Positions 47,618-56,172 of a stretch of 64,000 nt of DNA are shown piece by piece. Source of the stretch: Gemmatimonadota bacterium (lineage in GTDB: Bacteria; Gemmatimonadota; Gemmatimonadetes; Gemmatimonadales; GWC2-71-9); contig QHTZ01000099.1 of assembly GCA_003221005.1 (NCBI GenBank), positions 1-64,000 of the forward strand, given 5' to 3'. The position numbers and the translations under genes were made by a program. Each line of letters starts with the position of its first letter. The first letter of the stretch is position 1. Under the pieces are notes generated by a model. That model was not told the origin of the DNA and made no database searches. It was given only the letters and a program-made list of their open reading frames with translations.

Positions 47618-48675
47618 GCCGCGAACTCGGCGAGCGCCTGCGTTGAGAGCCCGAGCATGAGGTGAGCCATGTCGCGGGCGTTCTGGTCCGGGCCCACGTC
47701 CGCCTCGAGCAGCGCGTTGCGACCGGGCGGGCCGAAGCGCGTCAGCGCCAGGCCCGCGCGCAGCCGCACCCACCACTCGGGATCGCGCAGCGCAGCCTGC
47801 ACCAGGGGTAGCGTCTGCGGGTCCCCGAGCATGCCGAGCGAGCGCACCGCCTGGGCGCGCACCGACCACTCGGCGGCGGCGGCGGCCCGCGTCAGCGTCG
47901 CGATCGATTCCGCGTGGGGATAGCTCCCGAGCCCCCGCACCGCCTGGGTACGGACCTCCGGGTCGCGATGATCAGCGAGCGCCGTGAGGCGCTCGCGCAG
48001 CGCGGGCTCTTGGAGCCGGGCCGCGAATTCCGCCAGGCGCGCCAGGGCGGGGTCATCGGTCCGGCGCAGCATCTTGAGGAGCAGCTGCACGACGACCGGT
48101 CGGGAGCGCCGCAACATGCCCGCGTAATACGCCCCGACCGTTGGGGCGAGCTTGGGCAGCCGCTCGAGCGCCGCGGTGGCGAGCGCGGCGCTCTCGAGCC
48201 GCTCCAGGGTGGCTACGGCCGCGATGTGCACGGCGGGGTGGGGATCACGCAGCAGCTTGAGGACGCGGGCGGTGTCGGCCGGCACCGCCGCGATGGACAG
48301 GAAGCGCGCCGTCTCGAGGCGCTTCCACCACCGCGCCGAGCCGCTGTTGGCGCGTACCAGCCGGGCCCACCATTGATGCGCGAGCGTGGCGGCGAGCCGC
48401 TGCCACCGGTCCCCCGGCACCCGCGCCGACCAGCTCACGAGCGCGTCCACGGCCAGCGGGGCCGGCAGCCGGGCGAGCCGCAGCAGGACCATACCCACGT
48501 CCGCCTGGCCCAGCGCCCAGCGCTGCATCACCGCGTCGACCGCCAAGCGGCGCGGGTGGACCCGGGCGCGACGCCGCAGCCGAAACCAGCGGTTGAGGAC
48601 GATCAACACGATCAGGGAGGCCAGCAGCACGCCCTGCACGAGCCCGACGATCGCGAGGAACTGGCGGCTCGTCAC
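47614..48675 (-). CDS. HEAT-repeat protein with N-terminal TM
   Basis: HEAT units (DHRDPEVRTQAVRGLGSYP, AAEWSVRAQAVRSLGMLGDPQTLPLVQAALRDPEWWVRLRAGLAL); overlaps GT2. Confidence 0.85.
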   Translation of the reverse strand: MTSRQFLAIVGLVQGVLLASLIVLIVLNRWFRLRRRARVHPRRLAVDAVMQRWALGQADVGMVLLRLARLPAPLAVDALVSWSARVPGDRWQRLAATLAHQWWARLVRANSGSARWWKRLETARFLSIAAVPADTARVLKLLRDPHPAVHIAAVATLERLESAALATAALERLPKLAPTVGAYYAGMLRRSRPVVVQLLLKMLRRTDDPALARLAEFAARLQEPALRERLTALADHRDPEVRTQAVRGLGSYPHAESIATLTRAAAAAEWSVRAQAVRSLGMLGDPQTLPLVQAALRDPEWWVRLRAGLALTRFGPPGRNALLEADVGPDQNARDMAHLMLGLSTQALAEFAA

Positions 48676-49457
48676 CTCCCGACCCAGCGGCGGATCTTCT
48701 CGAGCGCTACCCGCAAACTGATCGGCTTGACGAGATAGTCGAGCGCGCCCGCCTCGAGGCCCCGCAGCTGCTCGGCTTCGTTCCCGTGCACCGTGGTGAA
48801 CACCACCCGGAACGTCCCCGGGCGCTCGCGCTGCAGCGTATCGAAGATGGAGTAGCCGTCCAGCGCCGGGAGGTCGACGTCGAGCAGCAGCAGCGGGTGC
48901 GCCTCCCCGGAGTCGAGGGCGAGCAGCGCGTCCAGTGCCTCGCGGCCGTTGCGGAACAGGCGGAAGCGGTAGCCGCGGGATTGCAGTCCGTAGCTCAGCA
49001 GCTCGGCGAGCGCCGGGTCGTCCTCGACGAGGATCACCTCAGGCGTCTCCGGCCCCGCCCTGGGCCGGTCCGCCGGCATGGATGCCGGTCCAGGCTGCGG
49101 CGCGGCCGGGGTCGATATCGGCGCTTCCAGTCCCAGGGCCCCAGCCAGGCGAAGTACGAACCAGCGCGCCAGCGAACCCCGGTCTGCCTCGGTGTCGCCA
49201 GGCCGCGCCGCCCAATCTTTCGCGGTCTCCTCCATCCCGGCCGCCAGCCGCGAAGCGGACCAGAACCCGTACGAGCCGGCGGACCCGTGGATCTTGTGCA
49301 CCTCACGGCGCAGCGCCTCCAGGGCCTCGACGTCGTCGTTCCGGGCGGCGAGCCGGTCGGCCAGCTGGGCGAGCAGCTGCAACTGCCCGCGGGCGCTCTG
49401 GAGGTACTCCTCGAGCAGCCCCGGTGGCAGCTCCGCTGGGGTCGGGTCGGCGGACAT
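48672..49457 (-). CDS. Hpt-domain plus receiver-domain signalling protein
   Basis: LRREVHKIHGSAGSYGFWSASRLA Hpt; VILVEDDPALAELLSYGLQSRG...LLLDVDLPALDGYSIF...DYLVKPI receiver. Confidence 0.9.
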   Translation of the reverse strand: MSADPTPAELPPGLLEEYLQSARGQLQLLAQLADRLAARNDDVEALEALRREVHKIHGSAGSYGFWSASRLAAGMEETAKDWAARPGDTEADRGSLARWFVLRLAGALGLEAPISTPAAPQPGPASMPADRPRAGPETPEVILVEDDPALAELLSYGLQSRGYRFRLFRNGREALDALLALDSGEAHPLLLLDVDLPALDGYSIFDTLQRERPGTFRVVFTTVHGNEAEQLRGLEAGALDYLVKPISLRVALEKIRRWVGR

Positions 49458-49537
49458 AGTACAACATGGGGAATCCGGCTCCGGGAATGCCATAGCCGCA
49501 GGGGGGATGTCGCTGGCTATAATGGGGTTTGGGGGCT

Positions 49538-50005
49538 ATGCCGCCGCACAACGCCGCGCCGGATCCCGAGGCCGTGGGACTGTGCTTCACCTGCCGCTGG
49601 AAGCGAGCTCTCACGAGTCGGCGCGGCTCGACGTTCTTTCGCTGCGCCCGCGCCGAAACTGACCCCCGCTTCGTGCGCTATCCCCCGCTGCCCGTCCGCT
49701 CGTGCAGCGGCTACGAGGAGGCCATGCTCTACGTCGTCCTGAACCACTACACCCAGCCGCTCGCGGCCGTGGACGCCGTGCGTGCGAAGCACCTCGAGTA
49801 CCTGGAGCGCTACGCCCGCGAGGGCGTGTTTTACGCCTGGGCCCGGCGCGATCCGCCAATCGGCGGCGTGATCGTCGCTCTCGTCCCGGACCGCGCGACG
49901 CTGGAAGCGATCCTCGCGCAGGACCCCTATATCCGGGCGGGCGTCGCGCGCGCTGAGCTCGTCGAGTTCCACGCCGCGAACGTGCGCGGCGCGCTGCGCA
50001 CCTGA
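49538..50005 (+). CDS. Cys-containing small domain fused to YciI-like domain
   Basis: GLCFTCRWKRALTSRRGSTFFRCARAETDPRFVRYPPLPVRSCSGYE followed by MLYVVLNHYTQPLAAVDAVRAKHLEYLERYAREGVFYAWARR. Confidence 0.75.
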   Translation: MPPHNAAPDPEAVGLCFTCRWKRALTSRRGSTFFRCARAETDPRFVRYPPLPVRSCSGYEEAMLYVVLNHYTQPLAAVDAVRAKHLEYLERYAREGVFYAWARRDPPIGGVIVALVPDRATLEAILAQDPYIRAGVARAELVEFHAANVRGALRT

Positions 50006-50023
50006 GTCAGACGGTTCCTGACG

Positions 50024-51085
50024 GTGCGAGGCGTAACCTCAGTCCCCACCGGCAAGTACCGCGCATCACGCCGTGCGGTCTTGGGCGCCGCTATTGCGCA
50101 GGCTCCCCTCGGTCGCCACTATGGGGCCGCGCCCCCCCGAAAACGAGCGAGGTCTTTCGTGGTCCATCCCACGCTGGTGGAGCGGGCCAAACTCTTTCTG
50201 TATCGCTACTTCGAGCGGATCTTCGTGCTGCTGCTCGTGGGCGCGATGGTGGTCATCCACACGCTCGTCGAGCAGAAGTTCGCCTTCCTGAGCTTTTACT
50301 ACCTGCCGGTCATTCTCGCCGGGTTCTACGGCGGGCGGCGGTTCGCCGTGGTCTCGGGGGTGTTCGTAGCGAGCCTGGTGTTCTTCTACCAGGCGGTCCA
50401 GGGGCTGGACATGCTCCCTGGTCTGTACGCGGGCGCCCTGCTCGGCCTCGTTCCATGGGCGGGGTTCCTGATCCTCACCGGCTACGTCGTTGGTCGGCTC
50501 GCCGAGCAGCGCGAGGCGAGGCTCGCCGAGGTGAAGAACGCTTACATGGCGACGCTCGAGCTCCTGGCGTTTCACATCGAGTCGTCCGAGAAGCACCTGC
50601 AGGGGCACAGCAACCGCGTCGCGCAGCTAGCGGAGGCGATCGCGCTCGAGCTGAAGCTGCCGGAGGAGGAACGCGAGAACCTGCGGGTCGGGGCGCTGCT
50701 GCATGAAGTGGGGACGCGCGACCAGCGGCTGCTGCGGCTCCTGTCCCGCTCCGAGAGCGACGCGGCCGTTCCCGTCGCGCGCGCGATGCACGGGGCGGCG
50801 GCGATCATCGCCGAATACGCGCACTATTACGAGATCGTGGGCGAGGACTGGGACATCGATGCGCTCTCGATCCCGGTGACCGTGAAGGTCCTGGCGGTAG
50901 CGGACTCGTTCGAGACACTCCAGATGTCGACGCCGGTGCGCGAAGCGTTCCCGAAGTGGCGGGCGCTGGAGGAGATCGAGAAGGGGGCGGGAAAAACTTT
51001 CGCGCAGGACGTGGTCCGGGCCCTCCGCGTCGTCGCGGGCCGGCCCGAGGTGTCCACGCCCCTCGCCGGCCTCAAGGTCGTCTAG
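50024..51085 (+). CDS. Membrane protein with degenerate HD-type domain (start uncertain)
   Basis: Several TM helices then FHIESSEKHLQGHSNRVAQLAEAIALELKLPEEERENLRVGALLHEVG...VLAVADSFETL. Confidence 0.75.
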   Translation: MRGVTSVPTGKYRASRRAVLGAAIAQAPLGRHYGAAPPRKRARSFVVHPTLVERAKLFLYRYFERIFVLLLVGAMVVIHTLVEQKFAFLSFYYLPVILAGFYGGRRFAVVSGVFVASLVFFYQAVQGLDMLPGLYAGALLGLVPWAGFLILTGYVVGRLAEQREARLAEVKNAYMATLELLAFHIESSEKHLQGHSNRVAQLAEAIALELKLPEEERENLRVGALLHEVGTRDQRLLRLLSRSESDAAVPVARAMHGAAAIIAEYAHYYEIVGEDWDIDALSIPVTVKVLAVADSFETLQMSTPVREAFPKWRALEEIEKGAGKTFAQDVVRALRVVAGRPEVSTPLAGLKVV

Positions 51086-51336
51086 CGGGTCTCGGGCTCC
51101 CGGCGCCCACTCGCGACGCCGCCGGCCACGCCGGCGCCGAACGCGATGGCGGTCGCCACCGTGACGAGCGGTAGGGCGGCGACGGGGAGCGCGAGCGCGG
51201 TGGCTGCCACCCCGGCGACGAGCGGTGCCGCGGGTCGGCGGATGGCATCCACGAAGCGCAGCCGGCGCCGCACGAAGCTGCGGGCCCCCAAGAACCCGCT
51301 CCCCAGGGCCGCAGCGGCGAGCAACAGTCCGATCAT
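51082..51336 (-). CDS. Small hypothetical membrane protein
   Basis: 84 aa, hydrophobic segments; 4-nt overlap with the convergent gene. Confidence 0.5.
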   Translation of the reverse strand: MIGLLLAAAALGSGFLGARSFVRRRLRFVDAIRRPAAPLVAGVAATALALPVAALPLVTVATAIAFGAGVAGGVASGRREPETR

Positions 51337-51406
51337 GCGACCTCCTTGTCCGGACGTCTACGCGGCTCGGGGACGTCTGGTTTCACGCGTGAACGACAGC
51401 GGTCAG

Positions 51407-52318
51407 CTATGTAGCCGGTGGCGGCGCCGCTGCCACCGCCATCCCCATGACGTGGTAGCCCGCGTCCACGTAGACGATCGAGCCGGTGATCGCGCGGGCG
51501 AAGGGGCTCGCGAGGAACGCTGCCGTGTGGCCCACGTCCTCCGCACGGATCGGCCGCGGTAGCGGGGAATTGGCGCTGGTGTAGGCGATCATCTGCTCGA
51601 TGAACCCGATGGCGCTCGCCGCGCGCGACGCCCACGGCCCTGCCGAGATGGCGTTCACGCGCACCCCGAAGCGGCGGCCCGCCTCGTAGGCGAGCGTGCG
51701 GGTGTCGGCCTCGAGGGCCGCTTTCGCGGACGACATCCCCCCGCCATAGCCGGGAATCACCCGCTCGCCCGCCATGTAGGTGAGCGAGAGGAAAGAGCCG
51801 TCAGGACGCATCAGCGGCCCGAGGTGGCGTACGAGCGAGATGTTGCTGTAGGCACTGACGCTGACCGCATCGAGGTACCCGCGGCGGCTCGTGTCGAGCA
51901 GCGGTTTCTTCACCTCGGGGGCGTTGGCAAGGCTGTGGATGACAATGTCGAGCCCCCGGGGGCCGAAATCCTGCTGCAAGCGCGCCGCCGCCCCCTGTAC
52001 GCTGAAATCGCCCACCTCGCGGTAGCGCTTGTTTTCCCGCACCTCCGCCGGCGCGTCCGCAAGCGCGTCGAACGCCGCGTCGAGCGGGTAGATGCGCTCG
52101 AACTCGAGCTTGCCGCTGCCGTCCGACAGCTGCAACGAACCCGCGATCTTGCCGCGCTCGAGCAGCTTGGTGAAGATGCCGAGGGCGGGAGGCCAGGTGC
52201 CGACGCAGATCGACGCGCCGGCTTCGGCCAGCGCCTTGGCGATCGCGAAGCCGAAGCCGCCGTCGTCCGCGACGCCCGCGACGAACGCACGCTTCCCCGT
52301 CAGGTCGATCTTCAGCAT
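51407..52318 (-). CDS. fabI: Enoyl-ACP reductase, FabI-type
   Basis: DLTGKRAFVAGVADDGGFGFAIAKALAEAGA, IHSLANAPEVKKPLLDTSRRGYLDAVSVSAYSNISL, YGGGMSSAKAALEADTRTLAYEAG. Confidence 0.92.
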   Translation of the reverse strand: MLKIDLTGKRAFVAGVADDGGFGFAIAKALAEAGASICVGTWPPALGIFTKLLERGKIAGSLQLSDGSGKLEFERIYPLDAAFDALADAPAEVRENKRYREVGDFSVQGAAARLQQDFGPRGLDIVIHSLANAPEVKKPLLDTSRRGYLDAVSVSAYSNISLVRHLGPLMRPDGSFLSLTYMAGERVIPGYGGGMSSAKAALEADTRTLAYEAGRRFGVRVNAISAGPWASRAASAIGFIEQMIAYTSANSPLPRPIRAEDVGHTAAFLASPFARAITGSIVYVDAGYHVMGMAVAAAPPPAT

Positions 52319-52328
52319 GGGCTTGGGC

Positions 52329-53324
52329 TCACCAGCGAATGGCCGCGCTCCCCCAGGTGAACCCTGAGCCGAACGCCGTGAAGATCAACAGGTCGCCGCG
52401 TCCCACGCGACCGTCGGCAATCGCTTCGTCGAGCGCGATGGGGATCGAAGCGGCGGTGGTGTTGCCGTACTTCTGAATATTCACGTACACCTGATCGTCG
52501 CGCAGCCCGAGCGTCTTCTGCACCATCTCGATGATCCGCAGGTTCGCCTGATGGGGAACGAGGAGTTTCACGTCCGCCGCCGTCAGGCCGTGCGTGCGGA
52601 GCGCGAGCTGGACCGCCTGCGGCATGAGGACCGACGCGAACTTGAACACCTCGCGCCCGTCCATCACGGCGTGGTGCTTGCCCTCGCGCAGCAGCTCCTC
52701 GCTGACGTAGGGATCGTGGGCCAGGCCGGGCGCGTCCACCCACAGCTTCTCGGCGTGGCGCCCATCCGCGAACAGGTGAGTGGACAGCACGCCGCGCCCC
52801 GGGGCGTCCGTGGCGCCCAGGATGGCGACACCCGCCCCGTCGCCGAACAGCACCGCGGTGTCGCGCCCGCGCGTGGTCTTGTCGAGGCCGCGAGAATGCA
52901 CTTCGGCGCCGACGAGCAGGATGCGGCGGTACTGCCCCACCCGGATCCACGCGTCCGCCACGGCGAGGCCGTACAGGAAGCCGCTGCACTGATTGCGGAC
53001 GTCGATCGCCGGGATGCCCGAGAGGCCGAGCTCGCGCTGCAGGAACACGCCGTTGCCGGGCTCGAAGTGATCGGGCGTGCAGGTGCAGTACACGATGCAG
53101 TCGAGATCGCTCGCCTTGAGGCCGGCCTTGGCGAGCGCCCCGCAGGCGGCCTCGCGCGCGAGACTCGCTCCGGTCTCGCCGTCGCTCACCCAGTAGCGGG
53201 TGCGGATGCCGCTGCGTTGCGTGATCCACTCGTCCGAGGTGTCCATCACCTTGGCCAGGTCCTCGTTCGTGACGCACCGCGCGGGGACGTGGAAGGCGGT
53301 GGCGATGAACTCGGTGCGGGGCAT
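52329..53324 (-). CDS. fabH: 3-oxoacyl-ACP synthase III
   Basis: DEWITQRSGIRTRYWV, DVRNQCSGFLYGLAVADAWI, LVPHQANLRIIEMVQKTLGL, KYGNTTAASIPIALDEAI. Confidence 0.95.
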   Translation of the reverse strand: MPRTEFIATAFHVPARCVTNEDLAKVMDTSDEWITQRSGIRTRYWVSDGETGASLAREAACGALAKAGLKASDLDCIVYCTCTPDHFEPGNGVFLQRELGLSGIPAIDVRNQCSGFLYGLAVADAWIRVGQYRRILLVGAEVHSRGLDKTTRGRDTAVLFGDGAGVAILGATDAPGRGVLSTHLFADGRHAEKLWVDAPGLAHDPYVSEELLREGKHHAVMDGREVFKFASVLMPQAVQLALRTHGLTAADVKLLVPHQANLRIIEMVQKTLGLRDDQVYVNIQKYGNTTAASIPIALDEAIADGRVGRGDLLIFTAFGSGFTWGSAAIRW

Positions 53325-53401
53325 GGCTCCTCAGGCAACCGGTTGCGGGGCGCGAGCGAATGGGGAAGATTTCGCCCCCGGCGCGGCAAAGCAAGGGAGC
53401 C

Positions 53402-53659
53402 ATGCAGCTCACGGTCAGCCGAGCACAGCTCGAGGCGGTGCGCGGCGCCAAGCATCTGCCCGACGTGCTGCAACGCGTGCTCGGCGCTGCGCGTCCGCTC
53501 GGCGATGGCTACGTCCTCACGCTGACGTACGAAGAGGCCACCGCCCTGAACGAGCTGTGCGCGTGGAACGTGCACACCGACGCGGGCGGCGCGGTGACGC
53601 CGGCGTCGCGCCCGTTCGACGAGGTCGTCAAGGCGATTCTCACGCATCCGGAGTACTGA
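53402..53659 (+). CDS. Small conserved-looking hypothetical protein
   Basis: 85 aa, MQLTVSRAQLEAVRGAKHLPDVLQRVLGAARPLGDGYVLTLTYEEATALNELCAWN. Confidence 0.6.
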   Translation: MQLTVSRAQLEAVRGAKHLPDVLQRVLGAARPLGDGYVLTLTYEEATALNELCAWNVHTDAGGAVTPASRPFDEVVKAILTHPEY

Positions 53660-53660
53660 G

Positions 53661-53705
53661 GCGGCAGAGGCGGCAGAGGCGGCAAGGGCGGCAAGGGCGG
53701 CAAAG
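53661..53705 (+). repeat. Five tandem 9-bp repeats GCGGCARRG
   Basis: GCGGCAGAG x2, GCGGCAAGG x2, GCGGCAAAG; directly upstream of the S9 peptidase ATG. Confidence 0.92.
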
Positions 53706-54508
53706 AGAAAGGCGGAGCGCATGAGCTGGTTGCGACAGCTGGTACTGATGGGGCTCGTTACCCTTCCCCCGTTCGTCGTCCCCCGTCCCGTTGTTGCTCA
53801 GAAGCGCGCTCTCACGTTCGACGATTTCATCGCCCTCCCGAGCGTCGGCGATCCGCAGCTTTCGCCCGACGGCAGGCGCGTGGCCTACACCGTCACGACC
53901 TACTCGCTCCAGGACAACCGCGGCACGGGGCGCATCTGGATCGCTGACGTCGCGACCGGCGAGGCACGCCAGCTCACCCAGGGGCCTGGGTCGGACCGGC
54001 AGCCGCGCTGGTCGCCGGACGGGAGCACGCTCGGCTTCGTCTCCACCCGCCAGGGGAGTAGCGGGGGGGGCGGTGGCGGCCCGCAGCTGTGGGTGCTGAC
54101 CCTCTCAGGAGGTGAGGCGCGCAAGGTGACGAACCTGCCGGACGGCGTCTCCGACCCGGTGTGGCTGCCCGACGGCAAGGGGCTGCTCGTGACGAGCGAC
54201 ATCAAGTGGCCCGCGGAGCAGGAGATCGACCGCCGCAACGGCAACTATCCCACAGATGCGCGGCTGTGGACCGACCTGTTCTACCGGCACTGGGACGACT
54301 GGCGCGCTGGCAGGCGGCAACACGTCTTCTCCGTGAGCCTTGCCGAAGGCCACGCGACCGATCTGATGCCGGTGGACCGCGACGTCCCCACGATCGCGAC
54401 TTCAGGCGACGGGGACGTGAGCGTCTCCCCAGATGGGCGGGAGATCGCGGTGGCGATCCACGGGGAGCCGGTCGCCGACAACACGAATGTCGACATCTAC
54501 GTCATGGT

Positions 54509-54540
54509 GAGGGATGGGGGACGAGGGACGGGGGACGGGG
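54509..54540 (+). repeat. GNGGGAC heptamer array within the S9 peptidase gene
   Basis: GAGGGAT GGGGGAC GAGGGAC GGGGGAC GGGG. Confidence 0.92.
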
Positions 54541-54602
54541 CAATGCGGCAGGTCTCGAGCGGCCGGGGTTCGAAGCGGATCGGTCACGCCTCATGCTGCT
54601 GC

Positions 54603-54626
54603 GACGGAAGGACGGAAGGACGGAAG
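54603..54626 (+). repeat. Three tandem GACGGAAG octamers within the S9 peptidase gene
   Basis: GACGGAAGGACGGAAGGACGGAAG read directly. Confidence 0.95.
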
Positions 54627-54754
54627 GGGGAAGCCCGACCGAGGTCACAGCGGGGTGGACGTTGTCGGTGGGCTCCTATGTCTGGTGCCCAGACTCGAAG
54701 TGCATCTACGCGGTGGTGGACGAGCGCGGAGCCGAGAACGTGCACCGCATCGAC

Positions 54755-54780
54755 GTTCCGTCCTTCCGTCATTCCGTCGC
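54755..54780 (+). repeat. Inverted NTTCCGTC octamer array within the S9 peptidase gene
   Basis: GTTCCGTC CTTCCGTC ATTCCGTC GC; near-identical to 44425-44450. Confidence 0.92.
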
Positions 54781-55752
54781 CTTTTCGGGCGGCGTCAACA
54801 CGGGCGTCGCTGTCGCTCCCGACGGGAGGAGCTTCGTCCACCTGCACTCGAGCGGCAACCATCCGGCGGAAGTGTGGGTCACCGGGCGGCCGCTCAGCCA
54901 CCACAGCGACGCTGGGATCGCCGGCCTGGACCTGCGTCCCCTCGAGCCGCTCGGCTTCGTCGGCGCGCTCGGTGACTCGGTATTCGGCTGGCTGCTGAAG
55001 CCGCCGGGGTTCGACCCCGCGAAAAAGTATCCACTCGCCTACTTGATCCACGGGGGCCCGCAGGGGGCGTGGCACGATGAGTGGCACGCCCGCTGGAACT
55101 ACCAGATGTTCGCGAGCCGCGGCTACGTCGTCGCCGCCGTGAACTTTCACGGCTCGACGGGCTACGGCCAGAAGTTCACCGACGCGATCTCGCAGCACTG
55201 GGGCGACTACCCGTTCGAGGACCTGATGAAAGGGCTCGACGCCGTGGCGCGCCTGCCGTACGTGGACTCGACCCGCATGGGCGCGGCCGGCGCGTCGTAC
55301 GGCGGCTACATGGTCTACTGGCTCGCGGGCCACACCAACCGTTTCAAGGTGCTGGTGGATCATGACGGGGTCTTCAATCCCACCAGCATGTACGGCAGCA
55401 CCGAAGAGCTGTGGTTCGTGGAGTGGGAGTTCGGTGGGGCGCTGTACGGCAACCGCCCGCTGTACGACAAGTGGTCGCCGCTCGCCTTCGCCGCGAGCTG
55501 GAAGACCCCGATGCTCATCGTCCACTCCCAGCTCGACTATCGGGTGGACCTGTCCGAGGGGTACCAGGCGTTCAGCGCGCTCCGTAAGATGGGGGTACCC
55601 GCGAAGTTCTTATACTTCCCCGACGAGGGACACTGGGTGCTACGCCCTCGCAACCGCCGCATCTGGTGGGGGACGGTGCTCGACTGGCTCGACCAATACC
55701 TGAAGCCGGCAGGGGCTGCGGTTGGAGCGGGGGCGGGGGCGGGGTCACGCTG

Positions 55753-56172
55753 ATGGGCGGCGAACGCTTCCTGACGACGCTCACGCGCACGGCGGCCGGG
55801 GCGCTGCTGCTCGGGCTGCTGTTGGTCCTGGTGCTGCCGCGTCACGCCGGACTGCTGTTGGACTATGTGGACGCGTTCACGCTCGCGTTCTGCTTCACGT
55901 TCATCGGGCATTACGTCGAGGTGCTGCTGCTGGCGCTGCCGCAGATCGAAACCGGTGCCGGTCGCCTGGTGCGGGTGGCGGGCTGGTTCGCGGGCGGGCT
56001 GTGGTGCTACGTGGTGGCGCGCTGGCTGTGGCTCCGCTACGGGCGCGACCTGAACGACCTGCCCGGCCTCGTGTGGGGCGGCGTGTTCTTTATCGGGCTC
56101 GAGCTCGTGGTGCATGCCGCATTGAAGGCGCGCGGCCAGCCCAACTTCTACCAGCCCGCAGCGGAGCCCTAG
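55753..56172 (+). CDS. Small integral membrane protein, hypothetical
   Basis: 139 aa with several TM helices; ATG overlaps the S9 stop. Confidence 0.65.
   Translation: MGGERFLTTLTRTAAGALLLGLLLVLVLPRHAGLLLDYVDAFTLAFCFTFIGHYVEVLLLALPQIETGAGRLVRVAGWFAGGLWCYVVARWLWLRYGRDLNDLPGLVWGGVFFIGLELVVHAALKARGQPNFYQPAAEP

Larger units (their letters stand above)
53721..55753 (+). pseudogene. S9-family (prolyl oligopeptidase-like) peptidase with frame disruption
   Basis: N-terminal propeller in frame 53721..54998 to about 54560; catalytic part (GASYGGYMVYWLAGHTNRFK, IVHSQLDYRV, DEGHW) in the frame of ORF 54161..55753. Confidence 0.8.

Noticed and set aside
54509-54626. Heptamer or octamer slippage as the sole cause of the S9 frame break
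   Set aside because: Both sides of the heptamer array read in one frame and both sides of the octamer array in the other; the break seems to lie between them with missing propeller sequence, so a deletion is a better explanation, though repeat changes could compensate.
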